Positions 7,019 to 13,073 of a DNA stretch of 14,623 nucleotides are shown here, in pieces; position 1 is the stretch's first letter; each line of letters opens with the position of its first letter. Location: NCBI GenBank assembly GCA_029940345.1, contig JAOZRC010000056.1:1-14623 (forward strand). The letters run 5' to 3'. This stretch comes from Desulfobacterales bacterium (GTDB taxonomy: Bacteria; Desulfobacterota; Desulfobacteria; Desulfobacterales; JAUCGF01). The notes under the pieces are model-generated. The model searched no databases. It was not told the origin of the DNA and worked only from the letters and a program-made list of their open reading frames with translations. The position numbers and the translations under genes are program-made.

Positions 7019-8143
7019 ATGAAAAGAGTTGCGGTAATTGTTATGTGTTTGACGTTGTTATTAGGCGTTAACAGTTTGGTGGCGGCTAAGACACTGAAAA
7101 TCGGAACCCTGAGTCCGCTAACCGGACCTTACGCTCAGGATGGTACCGACATTAAACAAGGTGTGCTTACGGCTGTCGAAGTATTTGGTAAAATTGAAGG
7201 GTATGACAAAGTGGAAGTGATTCCGGGCGATTCGGCATGTGATGGCGGCAAGGCCACCATGGCAGCCAATAAGCTGATCAACAGCGGCGTTCAGATTGTT
7301 GTCGGTGCGTATTGCTCTTCGGCCACGGAACCGGCTCAAATCCCGTTAATGGAGGCCAAAGTCGTACAAATCACACCGGCATCCACGAATGAGCGTTTAT
7401 CAAGTAAAGGCTACAAATATTTCTTCCGTATGCCGCCTCGGGATGATGTGCAGGCCTGGTCTACAGTTGAGTTTTTGGAGAAGAAATTAAAGGCCAAAAC
7501 CATTGCGCTGATTGACGATAAACAAACCTACACAGTTGGGTTAACCGAAAATATCAAAAAGTTTGCCAAACTGAACAATTTAGTTAAAATCGCTGCACAC
7601 GAGCATATTACGGCCGGAGATAGTGACTTCACCGCCGTTTTGACCAAAATCAAAAAAATCAATCCTGATGTGGTCTATATGAGTGTTTACCAACCCGAAG
7701 GCTCTAAAATGATTCAGCAGGCGCGTAAACTGGCTCTCAAAGCGGACTTTATCAGTGAAGATGCGGTCTATCATCCGAAATTTCTTGAAGTTGGCGGTAA
7801 AGCCACCGAAGGTGTTTATCTGACTTTTGCCAAAGCACCGGATACACCGGAACGCAAGGCCTTTGTGGAAACTTACAAAAAGCAATGGAAAGCGGATAGC
7901 ATCGGTTCTTACGCCTTCTATGCTTACGATGCCGGCATGATGGCGCTGGCGGCGGTTAAAAAATGCGGGACCGCCGAAGGCGATGCGCTGCAAAAAACGC
8001 TTCGTGAAAATACCTGGCAGGGAGTCACCGGTGAGATTAAATTTGACGACAAAGGTGACCGCCAGTTAGCCCACATTGTATGGGTCGTTAAAGATAATAA
8101 GTTTGTACCTTACTGGGATCCGTTGACCGGTAAAGACCTATAA
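7019..8143 (+). CDS. Periplasmic branched-chain amino-acid-type substrate-binding protein
   Basis: Captures ligand in the periplasm and delivers it to the LivHM channel. The 374-residue precursor begins with KR, a hydrophobic stretch and a probable signal-peptidase I site after SLVAA (about residue 23). There is no lipobox, because the early C10 is preceded by methionine. LKIGTLSPLTGPYAQDG is the hallmark start of the type I LIVBP fold. C74 and C99 are 25 apart, matching the Cys53-Cys78 disulfide of E. coli LIV-binding protein. The C-terminal half (YAFYAYDAGMMALAAV, GVTGEIKFDDKGDR) is also typical. The start is ATG 7019; a GTG at 7016 sits too close to the ribosome site. It lies between livG and livH with repeat-filled gaps on both sides. 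The ligand may be leucine, isoleucine or valine, but this family also binds amides, urea and aromatic acids, so I do not assign a symbol. Confidence 0.93.
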   Translation: MKRVAVIVMCLTLLLGVNSLVAAKTLKIGTLSPLTGPYAQDGTDIKQGVLTAVEVFGKIEGYDKVEVIPGDSACDGGKATMAANKLINSGVQIVVGAYCSSATEPAQIPLMEAKVVQITPASTNERLSSKGYKYFFRMPPRDDVQAWSTVEFLEKKLKAKTIALIDDKQTYTVGLTENIKKFAKLNNLVKIAAHEHITAGDSDFTAVLTKIKKINPDVVYMSVYQPEGSKMIQQARKLALKADFISEDAVYHPKFLEVGGKATEGVYLTFAKAPDTPERKAFVETYKKQWKADSIGSYAFYAYDAGMMALAAVKKCGTAEGDALQKTLRENTWQGVTGEIKFDDKGDRQLAHIVWVVKDNKFVPYWDPLTGKDL

Positions 8144-8183
8144 GAACGTCGAACATCGAACGTTCAACATCCAACATCGAATG

Positions 8184-8196
8184 CGGAATGCTGAAT
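8184..8196 (+). repeat. Short repeat CGGAATGCTGAAT, copy 2
   Basis: Identical to 5597-5609. It lies within a stretch of degenerate CGAACATCG and CAACATCCAACATCG units (about 8149-8205) right after the binding-protein stop, with a further similar unit near 8250-8265. Confidence 0.45.
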
Positions 8197-8214
8197 GTTG
8201 AAACCTGATTTTTT

Positions 8215-8244
8215 CTTGTTCCAACGCTCTGGCGTTGGAACAAG
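8215..8244. repeat. Perfect 13-bp hairpin between binding protein and livH
   Basis: CTTGTTCCAACGC (8215-8227) and GCGTTGGAACAAG (8232-8244) are exactly complementary around a TCTG loop. No U-run follows, so it is not a classical intrinsic terminator. It belongs by sequence to the TTGTTCCCACGCT-like palindromes at 11370-11395 and 11481-11502. Lying in the 185-base gap before livH, it could block 3' exonucleases and so favour the upstream binding-protein message, as REP sequences do in other transporter operons. Confidence 0.7.
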
Positions 8245-8328
8245 ACGAAACATCGAACACTGAAACCTGAATTTAACACGACAGATTATCAAATCTATCG
8301 AAGAAACAGATCGCCCCAAAATAGAAAA

Positions 8329-9249
8329 ATGGACCAATCCGCCTTTATTCTTCAACAAATCGTAAATGCTATCTTTTTAGGGAGTATTTATGCTTTGATC
8401 GCCTTGGGTTACACCATGGTTTATGGCATTATTGAACTGATTAATTTCGCACACGGAGAGTTGTTCACCGCCGGTGCTTTTATCGGGGTCATTGTATTGA
8501 CCGGTCTGCAAAGCTTTGGTTTTGTGGAAAGCCACTTCGTGATTTCGATGATTATCGTATTCGGTTTGGCCATGGCGTATGTTGCTGTTTTGGGGGTGGC
8601 TGTAGAGCATGTGGCGTATAAACCGCTTAGGGATTCTTCACGCCTTGCAGCCCTGCTCAGCGCGTTGGGGATGTCGATTTTTCTATCAAACGGAATGATG
8701 TTAAGCCAGGGCGTTTCCGACCGGGCGTACCCACCGGTGTTTGGCGTCCAGGGAATTGATATTGGCGGCGCGATTATAACGAACGGACAGATATTTATTG
8801 TTTTACTGGCCATCGCAATGATGATTGCGCTCCAGCTTTTTGTTCATCGCACCCGCTTGGGAAAGGCGATGCGCGCTACCGCCCAGAATCGGACCATGGC
8901 GCGTATGTTGGGGATCGACATTGATCAGACAATCCGAATTACGTTTATGATTGGTCCTGCGTTGGGAGCTGCGGCCGGGGTTATGGTGGGCTTGCATTAC
9001 GGGGCAGTACGTTTTGACATGGGCTTTATTTTTATGATAAAAGCCTTTGCGGCCGCTATATTGGGAGGTATCGGTTCTATCCCGGGAGCGATGATCGGCG
9101 GTTTGACCATTGGCGCTATCGAAGTGTTCTGGGCCGCTTTTTTGCCTAGCGCCTGGAAAGATGTAACCACATTCACTGTGCTCATTCTGGTGTTGTATTT
9201 TAAGCCTAGCGGACTGTTGGGTGAAAGTGAAAGTGAGGTGCGTGTGTAA
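8329..9249 (+). CDS. livH: Branched-chain amino-acid-type ABC transporter permease, LivH
   Basis: One of the two inner-membrane permeases of the importer. The 306 residues are almost entirely hydrophobic, with about eight membrane spans, close to the length of E. coli LivH. YALIALGYTMVYGIIELINFAHGE (21-44) is the family signature. A cytoplasmic ATPase-coupling loop GKAMRATAQNRTMARMLGI (about 178-196) and the C-terminal AFAAAILGGIGSIPGAMIGG region (239-258) are intact. The ATG matches the usual LivH start (MDQSAFILQQIVNAIFLGS), although no clear ribosome site is visible. Its TAA shares one base with the livM ATG (TAATG at 9247-9251), so translation is probably coupled to livM. Confidence 0.95.
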   Translation: MDQSAFILQQIVNAIFLGSIYALIALGYTMVYGIIELINFAHGELFTAGAFIGVIVLTGLQSFGFVESHFVISMIIVFGLAMAYVAVLGVAVEHVAYKPLRDSSRLAALLSALGMSIFLSNGMMLSQGVSDRAYPPVFGVQGIDIGGAIITNGQIFIVLLAIAMMIALQLFVHRTRLGKAMRATAQNRTMARMLGIDIDQTIRITFMIGPALGAAAGVMVGLHYGAVRFDMGFIFMIKAFAAAILGGIGSIPGAMIGGLTIGAIEVFWAAFLPSAWKDVTTFTVLILVLYFKPSGLLGESESEVRV

Positions 9250-10466
9250 TGGTGAGACAGGAACTGAAAAAACTGGTTATTTATGGCTTCTTTCTCGCTA
9301 TTATCATTACGCCGATGGTCGGTTTCAAAAATAATGATTTTGACGCTGCCCGCGTTTTGCAAACTTTGGCAGTATTAATTGGCCTTCTGGTCTTAAATTT
9401 AATCGTTAAACTGGTTCGCAGCAAACGTCCGCAACGGGCGCCAGGACATAAGGCATGGGGAGAACGTGTCCGCGAGCGCATCGAACAGATTCCCAAAGTC
9501 TTTACCTTAGGGGGTCTGATCCTGATAACCGCAATGTTCCCGGTCTTTGCGGATAATTACATGATTGATGTGGCAATCACCTGCCTGATTTATATTACGC
9601 TCGGCTTGGGATTGAACATTGTCGTCGGTCTGTGCGGCTTGCTTGATTTAGGCTATATCGCTTTTTACGCCGTGGGTGCGTACACGTATTCACTGCTTAA
9701 CCTGAAACTGGGATTGTCTTTCTGGGCGGCGCTGCCCATTGGTGTGGTTCTGGGAATGACCTGCGGCTGTATTATCGGATATCCGACGTTGAAAATGCGT
9801 GGCGACTACCTGGCAATTGTAACGCTGGGTTTTGGTGAAATTATCCGTCTGGTGTTGAATAATTGGGACTCACTCACAGCCGGTCCTAACGGTTTGTTCG
9901 GTATGCAACGTGCGGCGTTGTATTATCCGACCTTTCAGGATGGCGGTCTTAGCTGGGCGGTTTACAACATCAAGTCGCTGCCATCGCTCTATTATTTAAT
10001 CTATATCATTGTCATTTTAACCATCATAGGCGTCCGGCGACTGGATAACTCGCGCATTGGCCGGGCCTGGGTGGCCATTCGCGAAGATGAAACCGCGGCG
10101 GAACTGTCAGGCGTGCCCACTACCTGGATTAAATTGCTGGCTTATGCGTTAGGCGCCGGGTTTGCATCCGTAGCCGGCGCTTTTTTTGCGGCTAAACTCA
10201 GCTACACCAATCCCAACTTTTTTCTTTTTATGGAATCGTGCATCGTTCTGTGCATCGTGGTTCTGGGCGGTGTAGGCAGCATCCCGGGGATTATCGTTGC
10301 CGGAATTGTGCTGATTGCCGCGCCTGAGATTTTCAGGGGCCTGGAAAGCTACCGAATGCTCGCTTTTGGCGGTATTATGACAACGATGATGGTACTCAAA
10401 CCCGAAGGTTTGATTCCGGCCAAACGGCACAAACGTGAATTTATTGAAACCAAGTCGAATGAGTAA
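9249..10466 (+). CDS. livM: Branched-chain amino-acid-type ABC transporter permease, LivM
   Basis: The second permease, partner of LivH. The 405 residues start with an extra hydrophobic region (about 8-55) and a basic cytoplasmic stretch (58-78). The conserved core begins at TLGLGLNIVVGLCGLLDLGYIAFYAVGAY (about 117-145) and continues through YPTLKMRGDYLAIVTLGFGEIIR (178-200). The ATPase-coupling loop is GRAWVAIREDETAAELSGV (271-289). The end GGVGSIPGIIVAG and LKPEGLIP is typical. The long N-terminus agrees with LivM rather than LivH and is near E. coli LivM length. It overlaps livH by one base and livF by eight, so the three form a tight translationally coupled unit. Confidence 0.95.
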   Translation: MVRQELKKLVIYGFFLAIIITPMVGFKNNDFDAARVLQTLAVLIGLLVLNLIVKLVRSKRPQRAPGHKAWGERVRERIEQIPKVFTLGGLILITAMFPVFADNYMIDVAITCLIYITLGLGLNIVVGLCGLLDLGYIAFYAVGAYTYSLLNLKLGLSFWAALPIGVVLGMTCGCIIGYPTLKMRGDYLAIVTLGFGEIIRLVLNNWDSLTAGPNGLFGMQRAALYYPTFQDGGLSWAVYNIKSLPSLYYLIYIIVILTIIGVRRLDNSRIGRAWVAIREDETAAELSGVPTTWIKLLAYALGAGFASVAGAFFAAKLSYTNPNFFLFMESCIVLCIVVLGGVGSIPGIIVAGIVLIAAPEIFRGLESYRMLAFGGIMTTMMVLKPEGLIPAKRHKREFIETKSNE

Positions 10467-11181
10467 ACCATCCCTTTTACAGTTGAAAGATGTTCACACC
10501 TTTTATGACAATATCCATGCGTTGAAAGGTATATCCCTATCCGTGCCCCAAGGAGCGATTGTTTGCCTGATCGGCGCTAACGGCGCTGGCAAATCTACAA
10601 CGCTGATGACAATCTTCGGCGTGCAACCGTGTCGCAAAGGCAAAATTGTTTTTGATGGACATCCCATACATGAATTGCCTCCCGAACGGGTAGCAGCGCG
10701 TGGTGTCTCGCAAAGTCCGGAAGGCCGACAGGTTTTCCCGCGTATGTCCGTTTTCGAGAACTTGGAAATGGGCGCTTTTCTGAGAAAGGACAAAGAAGGT
10801 ATCCAAAATGACCTGGACTGGGTATTCAGTCTGTTCCCTGTACTAAAAGACCGAATCGGCCAGATAGGTGGCACCCTGAGCGGGGGGGAGCAGCAAATGC
10901 TCGCTATCGGTCGGGCGCTGATGGCGCGCCCCAAACTGCTGTTGCTGGATGAGCCATCGCTCGGACTGGCTCCTAAACTGGTTGAAAAAATTTTTGAAAC
11001 CATTATTGAGATCAATCGAAATAGCGCTACAACCATTTTCCTGGTGGAACAAAATGCCCAGATGGCCTTGAGCATTTCCAGCCTGGGATTTGTAATGGAA
11101 ACCGGTCGTATTGTCATCAGTGATAAAGCCTCCGCTCTTTTAGAAAATAAGCAGGTTAAAAAGGCCTATCTGGGTGAATGA
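10459..11181 (+). CDS. livF: Branched-chain amino-acid-type ABC transporter ATPase, LivF
   Basis: The second ATPase, pairing with LivG to drive LivHM. The 240 residues show Walker A GANGAGKST (39-47), Q85 in VSQSPEGRQVFPRM, signature LSGGEQQ (140-146), Walker B LLLDEP (161-166) and VEQNA (196-200). Glutamine at the usual switch-histidine site is normal for LivF. I use ATG 10459, giving MSKPSLLQLKDVHTFY. An in-frame GTG at 10435 would add eight residues lying deeper inside livM with no family support. The start overlaps the livM stop by eight bases. LivF is the last gene of the cluster, and no clear terminator follows within 200 bases; the nearest candidate is at 11402-11425. Confidence 0.95.
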   Translation: MSKPSLLQLKDVHTFYDNIHALKGISLSVPQGAIVCLIGANGAGKSTTLMTIFGVQPCRKGKIVFDGHPIHELPPERVAARGVSQSPEGRQVFPRMSVFENLEMGAFLRKDKEGIQNDLDWVFSLFPVLKDRIGQIGGTLSGGEQQMLAIGRALMARPKLLLLDEPSLGLAPKLVEKIFETIIEINRNSATTIFLVEQNAQMALSISSLGFVMETGRIVISDKASALLENKQVKKAYLGE

Positions 11182-11369
11182 GTTCGTACCTTAATGCTTA
11201 CCCAAACAAATTTCTGAAACAAAACCCTAGCTCGCACTCCGCTATTCACACCTTTTTTGCTTGCATCGCCTATCTTGCATTTTCCAAAATGATTCTTAAA
11301 GTAAATTGAGGAAAAATTTTCGACCTGTGCAATTAGGGAGATGGAAAATAATAACTATCCAATTACTCT

Positions 11370-11502
11370 TGTTCCCACGCTCCAGCATGGGAACATAAAT
11401 TGGACGCTCCAGCGTCCTGTTTTTTGCGAGTGATCTGCTTTTTCGGTGTATTGCAGGGACGCTGGAGCGTCCGCACCGCATTCCTACGCAGGAGCGTGGG
11501 AA
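11370..11502. repeat. Two inverted sets of GTTCCCACGCT and GGACGCT hairpins
   Basis: The left arm has TGTTCCCA/TGGGAACA (11370-11377 and 11388-11395) and GGACGCT/AGCGTCC (11402-11408 and 11411-11417). The right arm has GGACGCT/AGCGTCC (11457-11463 and 11466-11472) and TTCCTACGC/GCGTGGGAA with one wobble (11481-11489 and 11494-11502). The right set mirrors the left, so small hairpins are arranged within a larger palindrome. Confidence 0.7.
11402..11425 (+). terminator. Possible intrinsic terminator downstream of livF
   Basis: GGACGC pairs with GCGTCC around TCCA, followed by TGTTTTTT. This is a GC-rich stem plus U-run, 220 bases after the livF stop. It is part of a repeat element, so the terminator role is an inference; the element could supply one fortuitously. 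Confidence 0.4.
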
Positions 11503-11623
11503 CGAGAATCTTTGCGTAACCCCATTTTTTTGGATAATTATTTCTTTCCATCTCCCTTAGCGTTGAAGGCGCGAATTAATAAAGCTCAGGGCATCGCCCT
11601 GGATTCCGGAGATATTGCATTGT

Positions 11624-11692
11624 CAGCCCTGAAAGGGCGAGCTAGCAATAGTTTCCGCCGGAGTCTATTACTAGCCCGCCCTTTCAGGGCTG
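11624..11692. repeat. Long hairpin of CAGCCCTGAAAGGGCG repeats
   Basis: CAGCCCTGAAAGGGCG (11624-11639) has an exact inverted copy at 11677-11692. Pairing continues inward (AGCTAGCAATAG against CTATTACTAGCC) with few mismatches, giving a stem of about 30 bp. A third related copy, CCCGCCCTTTCAGGGC, is at 11831-11846, and CAGGGC/GCCCTG at 11587-11601 is a neighbouring hairpin. Repeats of this kind are familiar in FCB-group and some other genomes and often give spurious ALKGR-type reading frames. Confidence 0.7.
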
Positions 11693-11705
11693 ATGTGTCA
11701 TATAA

Positions 11706-11791
11706 GTAACCGACCATAAGTTTTCTGGTTCTTTTCGCCACTGTTCATAGGATAATCTGGGTTAAACGCTGGAAAACTTATGAACGGTTAC
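11706..11791. repeat. 86-bp inverted-repeat element ending in CATAAGTTTTC
   Basis: GTAACCGACCATAAGTTTTC (11706-11725) faces its inverted copy at 11772-11791 with two mismatches; CATAAGTTTTC itself is perfect. The 46-base centre has no matching structure. The end motif CATAAGTT is shared with the outer arms of the 3436-3571 palindrome, so both may belong to one small element family. Confidence 0.55.
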
Positions 11792-11912
11792 TTACCACCG
11801 TTCTCAGGGCGATTCTCTGGGCTTTATTAACCCGCCCTTTCAGGGCTTTGATTGTTATCTGTTATTCTTAACCACACAGGTCGAAAATTATTCCTTGACT
11901 TAATGTGAATAG

Positions 11913-11933
11913 TATGTTCAAAAGCTGAACATA
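11913..11933. promoter_or_regulatory. Operator-like palindrome TATGTTCA-N5-TGAACATA
   Basis: TATGTTCA (11913-11920) and TGAACATA (11926-11933) are perfect 8-bp arms around five bases. A TTGACT (11895-11900) lies just upstream and could be a -35, but no good -10 is visible at normal spacing. An extra ATGTTC half-site is at 11952-11957. It looks like a dimeric repressor site, but it lies about 490 bases before the next start, with the MITE-like palindrome between. Confidence 0.35.
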
Positions 11934-12212
11934 TAAGCGCTAAAAATATTGAATGTTCGCTTTTGGTAAACAATAATAAAATTAATTTAAGTAGTTACAT
12001 GTTTCGTAACAATGTAACTCACCAAGCGGAGCTATGCTTTTTTCCAAATGCGGAATGATCGACTCCCTGAAAACGCTCCCTCACAAAAGCTTCCCCCAAA
12101 GGCTTAACCTGTTCAGTCAGTCTCAACTTTTATAAAAACAGAATAGCTTTTCTTTGAGTTTCAAACTATATTTATCCTAGAATATTGCAAACTTTTAGCT
12201 TGCAAATATTTA

Positions 12213-12375
12213 AGAGCCTGTTTGAAAAGCCTTAAATCGGCTGCAAAAGCGTGAGAACGGTTCTGATTCCCGCAAATTTTAGGGAAATAGGCTGGCTATT
12301 ACCATAAAATTTGCGAAAATCAGCCCTCGTTCTCACACTTTTTCGCTTCGATCGCGACTGTTCCAAACAGGCTCT
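12213..12375. mobile_element. 163-bp MITE-like palindrome
   Basis: AGAGCCTGTTTG (12213-12224) and CAAACAGGCTCT (12364-12375) are perfect 12-bp terminal inverted repeats. Internal blocks also pair in register: GTGAGAACG (12251-12259) with CGTTCTCAC (12328-12336), CGCAAATTTTA (12271-12281) with TAAAATTTGCG (12305-12315), and AATAG/CTATT at the centre (12286-12300). The whole element is thus one long imperfect hairpin without a gene, the shape of a MITE mobilised by a transposase in trans. AT-rich flanks (TTTA on the left, TAAA on the right) are not a clear target duplication. It ends 47 bases before the regulator and may carry or disrupt its promoter. Confidence 0.7.
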
Positions 12376-12422
12376 AAAGGAAAAATCAAAATCGCAATAA
12401 AATATTTACCAGATTAATAAAT

Positions 12423-13001
12423 ATGGACGTACAGGACATTCGGACCCTCAAGCTACTTGAGGAAATTGATAAAGATATTGTTTACAGCCAGCGAGACCTG
12501 GCGCGTAAGATGAATGTCTCCTTAGGCCTGGTTAATTCCTTTATTAAGCGTTTGGCTCATAAGGGCTATTTTAAAATAAAAACGATTCCTCGGAAACGGA
12601 TTAAATATATTCTTACGCCCAAAGGCGTTGCTGAAAAGTCGCGCCTGACGTATGAGTATATTCAACACTCTTTCTATTTTTATAAAGATGCGCGTCAAAA
12701 ACTACATCATCTGTTAGTGGACCTTGAACATCATGGGGTTCGTCGTATTGTATTCTACGGGGCCTCTCCTTTGGCTGAAATCGCTTTTATCTCGGTTCAA
12801 GAAGTGTCCCTTAAGGTTGTCTGTATTGTTGATGACCAAAAAGCCGATCAGCCTTTTTTGCATATGAAAATTCGTAACCTTGAAACCCTGAAGTCTTTGG
12901 TTTTTGATCGAATTCTTATCACTGCACTGGATTCGATAGATGATGTATATGGCAAGCTATCCAAAGTAGGTATTCATCAAAATCTGATTGTTGTAATGTG
13001 A
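12423..13001 (+). CDS. Winged-helix regulator (MarR_EPS-like) with Rossmann-like C-terminal half
   Basis: A probable DNA-binding regulator of 192 residues. The N-terminal half resembles the EPS-associated MarR-type family: a helix-turn-helix (SQRDLARKMNVSLGLVNSFI, 22-41), a basic wing (RKRIKYILTPKG, 57-68) and the helical EKSRLTYEYIQHSF stretch. The second half (about 105-192) begins RRIVFYGASPLAEIAF and continues KVVCIVDD (131-138), the beta-alpha-beta-acid pattern of a Rossmann or nucleotide-sugar/CoA-binding fold. Ordinary family members stop after the first half, so this one may sense a nucleotide-type ligand. It lies 72 bases before a UDP-glucose dehydrogenase on the same strand, which supports a role in polysaccharide gene control. 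No ribosome site is visible. The family name is from remembered motifs; the ligand is unknown. Confidence 0.8.
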   Translation: MDVQDIRTLKLLEEIDKDIVYSQRDLARKMNVSLGLVNSFIKRLAHKGYFKIKTIPRKRIKYILTPKGVAEKSRLTYEYIQHSFYFYKDARQKLHHLLVDLEHHGVRRIVFYGASPLAEIAFISVQEVSLKVVCIVDDQKADQPFLHMKIRNLETLKSLVFDRILITALDSIDDVYGKLSKVGIHQNLIVVM

Positions 13002-13073
13002 CCGGGTCAAAAGATGATGCGGTGTCATTAGATTACCAGGATAATATAATTCAGAAAAATCAGGGAAAATAAA

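Larger units (their letters stand above)
11310..11894. repeat. Composite repeat region bounded by 20-bp inverted repeats
   Basis: GGAAAAATTTTCGACCTGTG (11310-11329) faces its inverted copy at 11875-11894 with one mismatch. Inside is a second palindromic block, 11335-11557. Its ends AGGGAGATGGAAA (11335-11347) and TTTCCATCTCCCT (11545-11557) are perfect 13-bp arms, followed inward by TATCCAA/TTGGATA. Further hairpins lie at 11587-11601, 11624-11692 and 11706-11791. The nesting suggests successive insertions of small non-autonomous elements, or one large decayed element. No transposase frame is present. Confidence 0.65.
11182..12422. other. 1.24-kb repeat-filled gap without a credible gene
   Basis: No plausible coding sequence was seen on either strand. 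11182-11309 is featureless. 11310-11894 is a nest of inverted repeats bounded by 20-bp arms. 11895-12212 contains an operator-like palindrome (11913-11933), a GTTACAT/ATGTAAC stem (11994-12018) and an imperfect TTGCAA stem (about 12181-12210). 12213-12375 is a MITE-like palindrome, followed by 47 AT-rich bases before the next gene. An 87-codon frame at 11446-11709 merely reads through the repeats. Confidence 0.8.

Noticed and set aside
7019..7090. Lipoprotein signal in the substrate-binding protein
   Set aside because: The early cysteine (residue 10) is preceded by methionine and lies inside the hydrophobic core, so there is no lipobox; a signal-peptidase I site near residue 23 fits better.
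10503..11117. 204-codon minus-strand frame inside livF
   Set aside because: Antisense shadow of the conserved ATPase; no recognisable domain and no independent start signals.
11446..11709. 87-codon open frame on the + strand in the gap after livF
   Set aside because: It lies wholly within palindromic repeats; its ALKGR and RPFRAD stretches are the translation of the CAGCCCTGAAAGGGCG repeat and its inverse, and there is no ribosome site.
11310..12375. CRISPR array
   Set aside because: The repeats here are inverted and of unequal spacing and sequence; there are no regularly spaced direct repeats with unique spacers and no cas genes.
11182..12422. tRNA or rRNA gene in the long gap
   Set aside because: No cloverleaf with a GTTCRA-type T loop or recognisable rRNA segment was found; the strong stems are simple palindromes.
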